Origin: CAVTOA01 sp963736285
GTDB lineage: Bacteria > Actinomycetota > Actinomycetes > Mycobacteriales > QHCE01
Length of the DNA: 64,000 bases
Direction: 5' to 3'
Assembly (NCBI GenBank): GCA_963736285.1
Contig: CAVTOA010000003.1
Location: 1,054,001-1,118,000, forward strand
How positions within the stretch are numbered: the stretch's first letter is position 1; each line of letters opens with the position of its first letter. Positions 44,260-52,605 of the stretch are shown piece by piece. Below the pieces are notes generated by a model that ran no database searches, was not told the DNA's origin, and saw only the letters and a list, made by a program, of their open reading frames with translations. The translations under genes and the position numbers were made by a program.

Positions 44260-45694
44260 TCATGCCGCTTGCGCTTCGGGGGGTTCTTGCTCGTTAAACC
44301 GGTCAGCCACGTTGCTAGACGTTTCGGCGTTTCTGGTGGCGTGTAGGGGCCGGCCGTAGATGCCGTAGTCGGCGTTGATCTGGGCAATGTCGTGATCGGA
44401 GACATATGCGGCCCGAACTCGGGCCGGTTCGCGGCGTCCGTCTTGTTTCACATAGGCAACACCGGGCAGGGCTTGGGGGATGCGGTCGCGTAAGCACCGT
44501 TGTTGCGGGCGCCTTCGCCGAGGACCATGTCGACTTGGATGTCTTCTGCTAGCCGCAGCGCGATGCGGTCGGTGAACAAATCCCGGCACGGGATGGTGTC
44601 TTTAGTTGGTGACTGCACCGCTGCCACGACGGCGAATCCGGGGCTCGTCCTTTCGACAACAGTGCACACAGTGCGGCATCAACACGACGTGTCAGCTGTC
44701 GATCGGGCAGATATGAGGTTAGGGATGCGACTTCGTCGAGCAGCACCACGTTGAGTGGGGTGGTGGGGCTGGCGGTGAAGCGACGCGTGAGACCCCGCAG
44801 TGTGTGGGCCCGGCTGGCCATGGCGTCTGCGGCTTGTTCGAGGAGCTCGACCATCTGTGCGGGCTGGTCACGTTCGTATCGGTAGAACAAATTGCGGCCG
44901 AATTCCAGTTCCATGCCGCCTTTCGGATCGATCGCCCACACCCGGACCAGTCCTGTTTGGATGGCGGGGGCTATCGCGCGTAGCAGCGACCAGATCACCG
45001 ATCCTTTTCCCGAGCCCGATTCCCCTGCGATCAGCGTGTGCGCGCCAGTAAGCCGCATCTGCCATGGCCGCCCGTCTTCGCTCACCCCGATAGTCGGACA
45101 AGCCACGTCAACATCGGACGGAATCGGTAGTGCTGGGACAGGTGCAGAAAGTGGGTCTCGGCGTAGCAGATCCAGCCAGATTTGGCCGGGGGCATCGATG
45201 CGAATACGGCACTCTTGTGCTTTTGCGGCACACGCAATGGCGTCAGCGGCACCCATAAAAACCTCAGGGGTGAACCCTGCCGGTATGCGCACAAGCAGTC
45301 GATCTAGTGCCGGTGTCCATTTCGTGGTGACGATGCCGGGAAATACTTTCCCGCTCGACCAACCACCACCAGCCTTGTTGTGGTTGTTGGTGTCGAGGTA
45401 GAGGCCGGTGCGGTTCATCCAAAACCGCCACCGCAGCCCGTAGATGAACACTCGCCGCCACCACGCCGCCCACCGTGAACCCACCCATCGGGTAAAAGAG
45501 GGCCGGTGGAGGCGTCGCCAGGCAACCAACGGTGCTGCGATGACTGTCGCCGTGGCGATGGTGATCCATAGTCCGACCTGGACACATAGGAACGCGACCA
45601 GCACGGGTGTCCACACATATCGCAGCCGGTAGAGGGCGACGGTGCAGCGCCACGCTTTCGCGGCACGCTCAGCAATAGTGATGTCTTTAGACAT
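44260..45694 (-). CDS. FtsK/SpoIIIE-type DNA translocase (TraB/TraSA-like), two frameshifts
   Basis: Transfer protein that pumps double-stranded DNA between mycelial cells. The N-terminus has two membrane helices (about 27-60), then HTLIAGESGSGKGSVIWSLL (Walker A), AIDPKGGMELEFG and PLNVVLLDEVASLTSYL (Walker B). One base is missing near 44655 (needed for KGRAPGFAVVAAVQSP) and another near 44490 (needed for GAYADRIPQALPGVAYV). Corrected length about 478 aa. ATG 45694 follows gaaggaaag, with the TCCCTGCTAC motif 21 nt upstream. If the frameshifts are real the element cannot transfer. Confidence 0.85.
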
Positions 45695-45714
45695 GGGGGA
45701 CTTTCCTTCTTTTC

Positions 45715-45724
45715 GTAGCAGGGA
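45715..45724 (-). promoter_or_regulatory. TCCCTGCTAC leader motif, copy upstream of the transfer gene
   Basis: Exact 10-base match, 21 nt from the ATG coordinate at 45694, followed by a purine-rich ribosome binding site. Confidence 0.5.
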
Positions 45725-45756
45725 GAAAGCAAAGAAGAAAAAGGTGCAGGGAACGG

Positions 45757-46053
45757 CTATCGCGTGAGGTGGGATTCTCGGCGCAGGATGTCGCGGGCTT
45801 CTTCGCCTAGATCGTTTACCGCCCGTATCGCGCGGGCGATACTGCCGGTGCCGGGGCCATCTGCGAACAAGTCATGTTCACGCCGGTCCATATCGGACAA
45901 GATGGCAATGGCGTCGTCGACCGCACGGATCAGGTCCTGGTGAAAGACGGTGGTCTCGTCGGTAAATGCCTGTTCAGCTGGGGTCAGATCGCGGTAGGAA
46001 ATCTCGCCGCGCGACAGTTGAGTCATGCGTTTGTAAGACATGGGTGTAGCCAT
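45757..46053 (-). CDS. AICE hypothetical protein (98 aa)
   Basis: 98-aa acidic, helical protein (MATPMSYKRMTQLSRGEISY). No recognisable domain. ATG 46053 follows acaaggacac, with the leader motif at 46075-46084. It lies between the transfer gene and another small orf, all on the minus strand. Small orfs at this place in related elements are often linked to transfer (Spd-like), but the sequence alone does not show this. Confidence 0.7.
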   Translation of the reverse strand: MATPMSYKRMTQLSRGEISYRDLTPAEQAFTDETTVFHQDLIRAVDDAIAILSDMDRREHDLFADGPGTGSIARAIRAVNDLGEEARDILRRESHLTR

Positions 46054-46074
46054 GGTTGTGTCCTTGTCTGTTCG

Positions 46075-46084
46075 GTAGCAGGGA
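46075..46084 (-). promoter_or_regulatory. TCCCTGCTAC leader motif, copy upstream of the 98-aa orf
   Basis: Exact 10-base match, 22 nt from the ATG coordinate at 46053. Confidence 0.5.
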
Positions 46085-46131
46085 GCTAGGAAAAACAGCG
46101 GCTAGCTGGCTGTTTAGTGCGGCTGGCGTTT

Positions 46132-46422
46132 TTATAGGTTCCGTTCGATACGACACAGGCGCAGCAGCGCCAGACCATGGGCTTGGCCTAGGGCATGTGA
46201 TGCCTCGGATAGGACGGCCCGTTCGGTATCGATTACTAGATCGGCTGCGATCTCGCGGGTCTTGTGCATCTGATTGCCCAGGACGTCCAGACGCGTGCAC
46301 AGTCGGGTGAGAATGCTCTGCTCATCGAGCACGATCGCCAGTTGTTGGGCGGTCATCTCATCGGGGGTGATGTCTCCGACCAGAAATGAGCGCATAAAGC
46401 TGGCTTGGGTGGTCAGGTTCAT
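46132..46422 (-). CDS. AICE hypothetical protein (96 aa)
   Basis: 96-aa helical protein (MNLTTQASFMRSFLVGDITP ... LSEASHALGQAHGLALLRLC). No family recognised. Its ATG overlaps the stop of the 148-aa orf upstream (ATGA), so it is translated by coupling, which explains why it has no leader motif of its own. Confidence 0.68.
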   Translation of the reverse strand: MNLTTQASFMRSFLVGDITPDEMTAQQLAIVLDEQSILTRLCTRLDVLGNQMHKTREIAADLVIDTERAVLSEASHALGQAHGLALLRLCRIERNL

Positions 46423-46865
46423 GCCGCACTCATCTGGCGGCTACGCCCCGAACACGCGATCCCAGTGTTCGAACATGCCGCACGCAGCGCATCGACGAAG
46501 GCCCATCCTGACTCGCCCACGTGGGGTGAGTCCTCGGGGTAGAGCAGGTGCGCCAACCCCATGTATGCCTCGGCTTGGGCGGTGACAATCTCGGCGGCGC
46601 GACTGGCCAGGGCTGGGTTGGTGTAGCGCCACTCGACGTCTGTACCGGCGTTAATGACCTGCGTAGAACGGGCCGCGAAGGCGTTGGCTTGTGCGGTGGC
46701 GGTAATTGCTGACAGGACCGCCTCGGCCAGCAACGCCCGGTTCACCCGTGGCCGGTGCCGTCGTGGGTTGTCACTGTCAGAAGTGGACCCCGCCGGCTTG
46801 CGGGGACACCGAGCGCTGGGTTCGTGGGAGACGTGGGTGCTGGTGGTGGCTGGGTGTGTGCGCAT
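46419..46865 (-). CDS. AICE hypothetical protein (148 aa)
   Basis: 148 aa from ATG 46865 (MRTHPATTSTHVSHEPS); a GTG at 46877 is also possible, but only the ATG gives the usual 20-22 nt spacing to the leader motif (46885). The first 45 residues are basic and Pro/Ser-rich, the rest helical (NRALLAEAVLSAITATAQAN, EIVTAQAEAYMGLAHLLYPE). No known domain. It is the first gene of a minus-strand operon with the 96-aa orf. Confidence 0.68.
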   Translation of the reverse strand: MRTHPATTSTHVSHEPSARCPRKPAGSTSDSDNPRRHRPRVNRALLAEAVLSAITATAQANAFAARSTQVINAGTDVEWRYTNPALASRAAEIVTAQAEAYMGLAHLLYPEDSPHVGESGWAFVDALRAACSNTGIACSGRSRQMSAA

Positions 46866-46884
46866 TAGGATGAACACCTCTTCT

Positions 46885-46968
46885 GTAGCAGGGAGAGACG
46901 ACAGGGCACCGGGAAACCAGTGCCCTGTCCCTTTTTCGGTAGCAGGGAGAAAAGCGCTGTAGCAGGGA
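46885..46968 (-). promoter_or_regulatory. Operon leader with three TCCCTGCTAC motifs and a GAAA-loop hairpin
   Basis: Copies of the motif at 46885-46894, 46939-46948 and 46959-46968 (given as gtagcaggga on the plus strand). Between the first two lies a 12-bp hairpin (46901-46912 with 46917-46928, loop gaaa, one mismatch) which on the plus strand is followed by ctttttc. The cluster precedes the 148-aa orf and is the richest part of this motif family, so it may be the main control region of the element's transfer operon. Confidence 0.5.
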
Positions 46969-47046
46969 AAAGTCCGAGAAACACAGTCGGGTTAGCTGGG
47001 TGGGTGTTGTTAAACGGCCGCTAGGTAGACCGCCTTGGGGATCGGT

Positions 47047-47460
47047 CTAGGCGGCTGCTTTGGCAGATGGTTTGCTGCTGCGGAAACCAGCCGCGCGGTA
47101 GGCGATCGCGACCCGGCCTTTACAGTCACGCGCATCCGGGCGGGATTTACATCCCCGACCATCCACCCACGGCACAACCTGTAGGCCCTCAAATTCCACT
47201 GGCTGCCCGATGCCGCCAGATGAAACTGGCTGCTGATCGGCGGCCATCTTGATCTTGATCTCGCGATGACCGGCGGGCGCGGACCAGTCAATGACTGACA
47301 CCGCCCACAGGCGCTGACCTGTTTCTTTATCGCGCTCTTGCGGGTCTTCGACCTTGGCGCGGTCTTTCTCGAAGTCCTTCACCGGATCAACAGAGGCCAA
47401 CATCACCGGTTGGGTGAACACGTCTTCATGCCTTACCGGTATACGACCAGACACAGCCAT
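47047..47460 (-). CDS. Pra-like activator of replication, integration and excision
   Basis: 137-aa protein. The layout MAVSGRIPVRHEDVFTQP, VKDFEKDRAKVED, DKETGQRLWAVSVIDW, PVEFEGLQVVPWV, VAIAYRAAGFR matches, as far as I recall, proteins annotated as plasmid replication, integration and excision activators in Streptomyces AICEs. No enzymatic motif. ATG 47460 follows aaggagcc. It lies alone between the small-orf operon and the XRE regulator. In pSAM2, Pra switches on rep-xis-int transcription; the same is inferred here. Confidence 0.72.
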   Translation of the reverse strand: MAVSGRIPVRHEDVFTQPVMLASVDPVKDFEKDRAKVEDPQERDKETGQRLWAVSVIDWSAPAGHREIKIKMAADQQPVSSGGIGQPVEFEGLQVVPWVDGRGCKSRPDARDCKGRVAIAYRAAGFRSSKPSAKAAA

Positions 47461-47537
47461 TTTTTGGCTCCTTCGTGAGTAGGTGACGCTCTAAACACTA
47501 AAGGAGCGCGAAGTATAAGTCAAGAATAATACTCCGA

Positions 47538-48392
47538 TTATTCTTTGGGAAGCTGGAGCGCCTTCATGTTTCGCTGAAGGACGGCCGTAGCGGCCTCGTC
47601 GTAGACGGCGGCAGAGCTGAGTAATTGCCAGAACTGGTCATAGTTGGCTACTTCTTCAGGATCTCTGAATTCGTGATCGCCTCCTAGCGTTTCCACGATC
47701 ACGAGATCGTGGTCAAAGATGGCAAAACCAGTCAGTGGAAAAATGGGGACAACAGCATCGAAGGCAATGATCCCCAACTCAAGAGAGGGCAAAGCCTGCA
47801 TGGCTATTAGTCGATCGAGCTGGCCAATCAAGGTGTCAACCGAGCAGACCCTTGTCTGCAATGCGGCTTCAAGAACGATGACTTGCACTTGTTTTGCTGG
47901 GTCGTATAACACCTGCTGGCGTTGCAGACGGGCAGAAACCATGCGCTGAATATCGGGCTCATCTGAGCCCCATAAAGAAGGGCCGCAAGACAATCGCAGT
48001 GACTCTTGCGCGTAGCTCACTGTTTGCACCAGCCCAGGAATCATGGCCGGCTGAAAATCGGCGATCCGGGTGGCGCGTTGCTCCAGGGTCATAAACTCAG
48101 ACTGTTTACCGCTAGCACTGCCAGCCTCGCGGTACTGCTCTTTCCAACTCGCATATTCGACGCGTGCTTGCTTGAGCAACGCAAAGAGGTCTTCTACGGC
48201 TTTGGGCGAGGAATTGAGCGCTGAGGTCCACTGAAGAATATCTTCTTCAGTCGGAAGTTGCTTAGCTGTTTCGAGTTTGGAAATTTTAGGCTGAACCCAG
48301 CCAAGTGTCTTTGCAAGACGATTACCACTAAGACCAGCTTCTTGACGAAGAAGCTTAAGTCGGTCCGCGAGCCTCCTTCTATTCTTAGTCAC
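47538..48392 (-). CDS. XRE-family regulator with DUF5753 domain
   Basis: 284 aa. N-terminal helix-turn-helix (LADRLKLLRQEAGLSGNRLA, WVQPKISKLETAKQ) and a C-terminal DUF5753-type domain (TRIADFQPAMIPGLVQTVSY, LDRLIAMQALPSLELGIIAF). Common in actinomycetes, usually next to DUF397 or DUF6879 genes; such pairs regulate development or act like toxin-antitoxin pairs. ATG 48392. The gene is more A/T-rich at its start than the rest of the element. Just downstream of the DUF6879 gene and on the same strand. Confidence 0.9.
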   Translation of the reverse strand: MTKNRRRLADRLKLLRQEAGLSGNRLAKTLGWVQPKISKLETAKQLPTEEDILQWTSALNSSPKAVEDLFALLKQARVEYASWKEQYREAGSASGKQSEFMTLEQRATRIADFQPAMIPGLVQTVSYAQESLRLSCGPSLWGSDEPDIQRMVSARLQRQQVLYDPAKQVQVIVLEAALQTRVCSVDTLIGQLDRLIAMQALPSLELGIIAFDAVVPIFPLTGFAIFDHDLVIVETLGGDHEFRDPEEVANYDQFWQLLSSAAVYDEAATAVLQRNMKALQLPKE

Positions 48393-48447
48393 AATACGAC
48401 TCTTTCTATCTATGTAATCTGGCCTAGCTTCAGTTTATCGTTACCGA

Positions 48448-48975
48448 TTATATAGTCCCGATATGCTTTGCTAAATGCAAAGCAGCATCGCGCCAATAAT
48501 TGTGCTTTACTATTTCACTCGAATCATCCACAATTTCCGCATTCAGCAACCTTCCATCATCGCTGTAATTCATTCGGCAAAGAGTCTTCGCATCAAATAG
48601 CCAGAAGTCGTGATGTGGTAGCTCTGTAGGCCACTGGTGTATGGCGGTAGGAATCAGGCCGATATATTCGCCTGCCGAAACGTTAGAGTCGTATTCGCAG
48701 CTCAATTCAAATCGTAGATAGTCAGACAGTGGTTCTACTACGATGTGTACACGCTGCATGCGCTTGCCTGAAGCTGTGGCGTTACGTATCAGTGTTAGCC
48801 AGGCTTCCTTGTCCGGATCTTCCGGACAAGGATCACCCGATAAATACTTTTGGAACGGAACTTGCTCATACTCAACGTTATATTGCTGGAGGGTCTCCAG
48901 GCGGAAAGCAGTATGTTGGAATTCCGTAAAGAGAGATCCGAATTCCTCCGAAAATGGTTCCAAATATTTTGGCAT
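48448..48975 (-). CDS. DUF6879-family protein
   Basis: 175 aa. Typical pattern FGSLFTEFQHTAFRLETLQQ, RMQRVHIVVEPLSDYLRFEL, AGEYIGLIPTAIHQWPTELP, HDFWLFDAKTLCRMNYSDDG. Function unknown; these proteins regularly accompany XRE-DUF5753 regulators in actinomycetes. Lies between the 70-aa orf and the regulator, with short gaps (11 and 55 bp), so the three genes form one cassette. The composition is lower in G+C than the element's backbone. Confidence 0.82.
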   Translation of the reverse strand: MPKYLEPFSEEFGSLFTEFQHTAFRLETLQQYNVEYEQVPFQKYLSGDPCPEDPDKEAWLTLIRNATASGKRMQRVHIVVEPLSDYLRFELSCEYDSNVSAGEYIGLIPTAIHQWPTELPHHDFWLFDAKTLCRMNYSDDGRLLNAEIVDDSSEIVKHNYWRDAALHLAKHIGTI

Positions 48976-48986
48976 ATAGCGTCACA

Positions 48987-49199
48987 TCAAACTTTTCGGT
49001 ACCGCTCTATTGCTCCCTGGAGAATTTCGGGAGAAATGCGAACCGCTGTTTCTCCGGGAAGAATATTTTCCAGTTGGGCGTGTGTGTCGGAGTCAATTTC
49101 ATACCCCTGGACAACGAGCTCACCGCTATCGGCTACATAGACGGTAGGACAGCCGGTTCTACCGGATTCGGGATCCTTATACAGCTTGGTCAGTTTCAC
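48987..49199 (-). CDS. Small protein of the XRE/DUF6879 cassette (70 aa)
   Basis: 70 aa from GTG 49199 (MKLTKLYKDPESGRTGCPTV), preceded by gaggaggcgta, a strong ribosome binding site. Soluble, acidic, with YVADSGELVVQGYEIDSDTH. Homologues of this size commonly precede DUF6879 genes as I recall. It has no known motif. A longer reading from 49271 is not needed. First gene of the cassette. Confidence 0.72.
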   Translation of the reverse strand: MKLTKLYKDPESGRTGCPTVYVADSGELVVQGYEIDSDTHAQLENILPGETAVRISPEILQGAIERYRKV

Positions 49200-49652
49200 T
49201 ACGCCTCCTCGACGCCCAGAATAATTCTGGTTCGATACCGGTCGAGGCGAGTATAGCCACCAAAAGCTCAATCCATCGTATGAACGATCCTGGTCTGTGA
49301 TCAGCGGGTGTGGCCCGGTTTTTTGCCGGTAGTGCCAGGTTTCCGGGTTGTTGTTGTCCTGTCCGGATTAGTAGCCCAAAGAGAATGACCTCGGTGCTGC
49401 GGGTGCCCGGGCACGGGCGGCTGGTCGCCGATTGCCCTTCTTACTGTTTTTTGAGGTATGTTGAGCGCCTAGCTATCTCAGGGACGCTGTCCTTGGGGTG
49501 TTTTTCCTGATGGGCCCGAATGGCATCTTCCTCGCGCATATTTACTGAACCTCTCTAGCTCTGCTTCTGGCAGTGATGATCTATTCACGATGACATATTG
49601 CTGCAAGAGCACATTGCTTGCGTTGCCGAATTAAGCCGTATTAAAGATCAAG

Positions 49653-49676
49653 GAGCGCGCCCCTGCGGGCGCGCTC
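49653..49676. terminator. GC-rich hairpin (gagcgcgccc stem)
   Basis: Perfect 10-bp stem with 4-nt loop ctgc. No gene clearly ends here; on the minus strand it follows 'ttga'-poor sequence without T-run. Confidence 0.45.
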
Positions 49677-49709
49677 TGTTCGTGTGACGGCGATTGCCGA
49701 AACAGTGAA

Positions 49710-49768
49710 GTGGGGTGGTGGTGCGGTGAGCTGCGGCTTGACGCCGACTCACCACACCACCACCCCAC
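49710..49768. repeat. Large hairpin with 21-bp arms
   Basis: gtggggtggtggtgcggtga plus g at 49710-49730 pairs with 49748-49768, one C/T mismatch, 17-nt loop. Strand-asymmetric G/C arms of this size are seen in rolling-circle single-strand or double-strand origins; this role is inference. Confidence 0.6.
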
Positions 49769-49870
49769 ACCTATGTGGACTACCGCGTTTGCCGAAAGAA
49801 TTCCCGGCGTGGGTTTCCCGCCGTTGATGGCTATCTTGCCGTAGGCGGTCTGGCCATCTCCGTACGAGAC

Positions 49871-50006
49871 TGCCTTCCAGTGCTCGCCGTGGTCTGGCAC
49901 GTGTGGTTCGCTTCTGCCGCGCCGATCACAGATCGGCTTGCCCCTGAAAACTCGGGTGTCGCACCTGCCCGGCTGGACCGGAGGTGTGGTTTGCCGAAAG
50001 GAATTC
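49871..50006. repeat. 136-bp direct repeat, copy 1
   Basis: About 95% identical to 50472-50606. Both contain a short perfect palindrome (gccgatc-aca-gatcggc; here 49921-49937) and end in ttgccgaaaggaattc; a further copy of the end motif (ttgccgaaagaattc) is at about 49789-49803. Confidence 0.85.
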
Positions 50007-50471
50007 CTGGACCTCTGCACGTTTGTGAGATAGAGGGCTATCCCCGCGTCGGCCCTCCGTTATTTTTCCTAGGATTAGATATAGGTTCTAGCCAGCGCTG
50101 AGTTAGTCGCATCGATACCTCGTAATTCGGCATCGCAGTTTGCGATACTGTGCCTCAACGTCGGTTGGTTTTTGCTTAAGTAAGTCCAGCGCGCCTGCCC
50201 TAGCTAGACCCCCCGCTGTCTTTAGCCAGCTGCGCAGCAGCATCGTCTTCGGTCATGCTTCCTGCCTTGACCTTCGCGTGTAAGCCTCGCAATGAATGAA
50301 TCCACGCCATCGTGCACGCACCTTTCAGATTGACTTACACAAGGATAGATCCGCGCCGCATCAGATTTTTACGGATCATCCTCCCGCTATGAAGAAACAA
50401 GCCGATAGTTACCTGGCGGTTAGCACCGGCAGGCGGCTAACCGGTGGTGCGTCCGTTCTAGGCCCTCAGGG

Positions 50472-50606
50472 TGCCTTCCAGTGCTCGCCGTGGTCTGGCA
50501 CGTGTGGTTCGCTTCTGCCGCGCCGATCACAGATCGGCTTGGCCCTGAAAACTCGGGTGTCGCACCTGCCCTGCCGGCCCGGAGGTGTGGTTTGCCGAAA
50601 GAATTC
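50472..50606. repeat. 136-bp direct repeat, copy 2
   Basis: Second copy of the repeat at 49871-50006, 600 bp away, same orientation. Confidence 0.85.
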
Positions 50607-50797
50607 GACTGCAGGCCGGCCATTCCCTCGCATCCAAGAATCCGATGGTTGTGGCTGCTATCAAGGGCGCCTGCGGCGTCACAGGTGATGGAGCAAGTCC
50701 CACCCTGGACGGCAGGCACCACCATCAACAAGACCGGCATCTACGAGGAAACTGCAGGTGGCAGCACGGCACCTGTGTGCGCTATGGGGTGGCGTGC

Positions 50798-51249
50798 TTA
50801 TGTGGCGGGGTGTGCGGTGATGGTGAATCTTTCGATGTCTGCTGCGGCGGCAAGGCCATGGTCGAAGCAGACGAAAGTGTCGCAGGCCGGTTGTAGCCTG
50901 CGGATAGTAATCGCGGTGGCAAGCTGTACCGCGTCGTAGGCGCGGAGGCCATGTTTTTCAGTCAGGGCAGCGGCAAGGTCCACAATGTCCATTGTTGCTA
51001 CTGCGGCAATGAACCGAGGCGGCTGGCTGGGAGTGCCATGGAAATCACTAGCGAACCCGGCCGCCAGCTCATGTGCATCCTGTTCGGATAGTTGACCCAT
51101 GCGGTGTTTGCGCCATAACGCGGCCGGCACTTCCACTCGCGCTAGCGTCTAGATCAACAACGGGCTGCGGGTAGTTGTGTTACCTGATCGCTGCCCGCTT
51201 CCTCGGCGTACAGCTTCACTAGTGCTGAGGAGTCAGCGAAGAGGCTCAC
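50798..51249 (-). pseudogene. VapC-like PIN-domain toxin, broken
   Basis: GTG 51249 overlaps the antitoxin stop (GTGA). The N-terminus FADSSALVKLYAEEAGSDQV is in one frame and ends at a TGA. The rest (LARVEVPAALWRKHRMG ... GLRAYDAVQLATAI ... FVCFDHGLAAAA) is in another, with an in-frame TAG just before LARVEV. Joining needs one added base and one base change (tag to tcg). PIN acids are visible in FADSSAL, the Glu in RVEVP and YDAVQL. Both a frameshift and a nonsense codon point to true inactivation. Confidence 0.78.
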
Positions 51250-51557
51250 CGTCCGGAAGAAATAAAGTCAGACAATGGAGTGCCTTGTCCCGCCCGGGCG
51301 CGTGCAGCCGCCAGTGTGTCCTCAGACGGTCCTTCCTCGCGGAGGCGCTCTACAGGGGCAAGGAGCCCAGCGTCAGCGAGTTGTTGCCGTATCCGCTGAG
51401 CCTCGGTGTCTTCTAGGCGGATAGCAAGGGCTGCAGGAACGATGGCAGCCAGTCGATTTCCATGCTCGGTTAAATACACCACCGAACCCGTATCGGCGGC
51501 GTGATGCGCCATATCCGCCAAATGATGGCTGGCTTCTGGAATCGGCATCTCACTCAT
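51246..51557 (-). CDS. Phd/YefM-type antitoxin
   Basis: 103 aa from ATG 51557 (MSEMPIPEASHHLADMAHHA). The N-terminal DNA-binding part continues ADTGSVVYLTEHGNRLAAIV, typical of Phd/YefM antitoxins, and the C-terminal half is the toxin-binding tail. Operonic with the broken PIN toxin, overlapping by 4 nt. With the toxin lost, it may be an orphan that still represses its own promoter or neutralises related toxins. Confidence 0.8.
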   Translation of the reverse strand: MSEMPIPEASHHLADMAHHAADTGSVVYLTEHGNRLAAIVPAALAIRLEDTEAQRIRQQLADAGLLAPVERLREEGPSEDTLAAARARAGQGTPLSDFISSGR

Positions 51558-51617
51558 GCACGCGAGTTCTACGGGAACTATGTAGGCAGCGGTCAACGAC
51601 ACAAAAACCATCAGGGT

Positions 51618-51799
51618 TCATGTGTGTAGTGCTGTGGTGAAGGTGTCCCATTCCTCAGTGATGAGGTCGTCGATGGCGAGTTGTTGCTCCGAGTTTGCAT
51701 GGGCGCATCGTCCAAGCTGATGACGTACCGCAAAACTTGGGCAGCGTGGTCTTCGTCGAGTTCATCGACGAGGTGATGTAAACGCTCCTTGGTCGTCAT
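51618..51799 (-). CDS. Small antitoxin-like protein, one frameshift
   Basis: ATG 51799 gives MTTKERLHHLVDELDEDHAA, VLRYVISLDDAPMQTR; after a one-base loss near 51700 the natural continuation is SEQQLAIDDLITEEWDTFTT and a stop at 51618. About 60 aa in total. The helical, acidic form with a DxL-rich start resembles small antitoxins of VapB or similar types, but no toxin is directly next to it. An uncertain call. Confidence 0.5.
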
Positions 51800-51862
51800 A
51801 GCTCCCCGTCTTAAATGGTTCAGGTTCTCTAGCGGAAAACTAGAGGCAGTGAAGCCACCGCT

Positions 51863-52267
51863 TTACTGGCATGGGGTGATGGCGAGGTCGGAGACGCTGG
51901 CGAGGCGGTCGAAGTCGATGTCGTTGTGGAGTAGTGAGACTTGTTCGCGGATGCACACTGTTGCGATGAGGCAGTCGCTGGTGCGCCGGATGGTGACTCC
52001 TTGGTGCCGGGCCGCGCGGTATAGGGCGGCGGCGCGGCGGAAGTCGGAGAGGTCTTTGAGTTGCAGTACCTCGAATGCTGATAGGTGTTCTTCTACGCGA
52101 CGCGCTTCGTGGTCGGTTTTGAGTCCTTGCAGGATTTCGGTTAGTACTACGTCGGTGAGTGCTATTTCTTCGAAACCGGTGTCGATGCAGGTGGACAGGT
52201 AGTGGGCTTGCGGCGTGGGTTTGTCGGCGAAGAAATCAATCCACACGCTGGTGTCGACTGCGATCAC
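51863..52267 (-). CDS. vapC: VapC PIN-domain ribonuclease toxin
   Basis: 134 aa from GTG 52267, which overlaps the vapB stop (GTGA). PIN acids are all present: Asp in VDTSVWIDFF, Glu in VLTEILQGL, Asp in RRTSDCLIA, and Asp in LLHNDIDFDRL. VapC toxins cut specific RNAs, often tRNA or rRNA. Together with vapB it forms a complete toxin-antitoxin pair that could stabilise the element in the host chromosome. Confidence 0.9.
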   Translation of the reverse strand: MIAVDTSVWIDFFADKPTPQAHYLSTCIDTGFEEIALTDVVLTEILQGLKTDHEARRVEEHLSAFEVLQLKDLSDFRRAAALYRAARHQGVTIRRTSDCLIATVCIREQVSLLHNDIDFDRLASVSDLAITPCQ

Positions 52268-52473
52268 GCTGTTTCCTGCCATCCGGCACGCATTTCGTCT
52301 AGGTCGCCGACCCATTCCACGGTTCCGCGGAGTTTGTTTACCCGCCGTACCCGGTTCCGTCGAACCAGTTCCACAAGGCCAGCTTCTACCGCCGATTTTT
52401 TCGTTGGCGCACCACTGAGGCGCATCGCCTCGGCGAGGAGTTTGTCATCAATATCAATGTTGGTACGCATCAC
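52264..52473 (-). CDS. vapB: VapB antitoxin
   Basis: 69 aa. Ribbon-helix-helix N-terminus (MMRTNIDIDDKLLAEAMRLS) followed by KKSAVEAGLVELVRRNRVRR and a C-terminal tail with VEWVGDLDEMRAGW that would bind VapC. ATG 52473; the second Met is equally possible. Overlaps vapC by 4 nt. Confidence 0.9.
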   Translation of the reverse strand: MMRTNIDIDDKLLAEAMRLSGAPTKKSAVEAGLVELVRRNRVRRVNKLRGTVEWVGDLDEMRAGWQETA

Positions 52474-52605
52474 ACACCACCCATCTATGTGTAGATTCTA
52501 TGGAAAGTATACACATCAAATTTGTCGTTACCGTTCCACCAAAAAGCGTTCTGTGCTGTGCCGTCCTGGATCAGTCTCGCGTAAGCCGGCACAGCTCAAA
52601 ACGGA

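Larger units (their letters stand above)
49272..50797. other. 1.5-kb region of the AICE without a clear gene, with repeats and hairpins
   Basis: No ORF here has convincing protein content. It holds two strong hairpins and a 136-bp direct repeat (separate entries), which suggests a non-coding role such as origin of replication, transfer locus or regulatory RNA. Confidence 0.5.
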
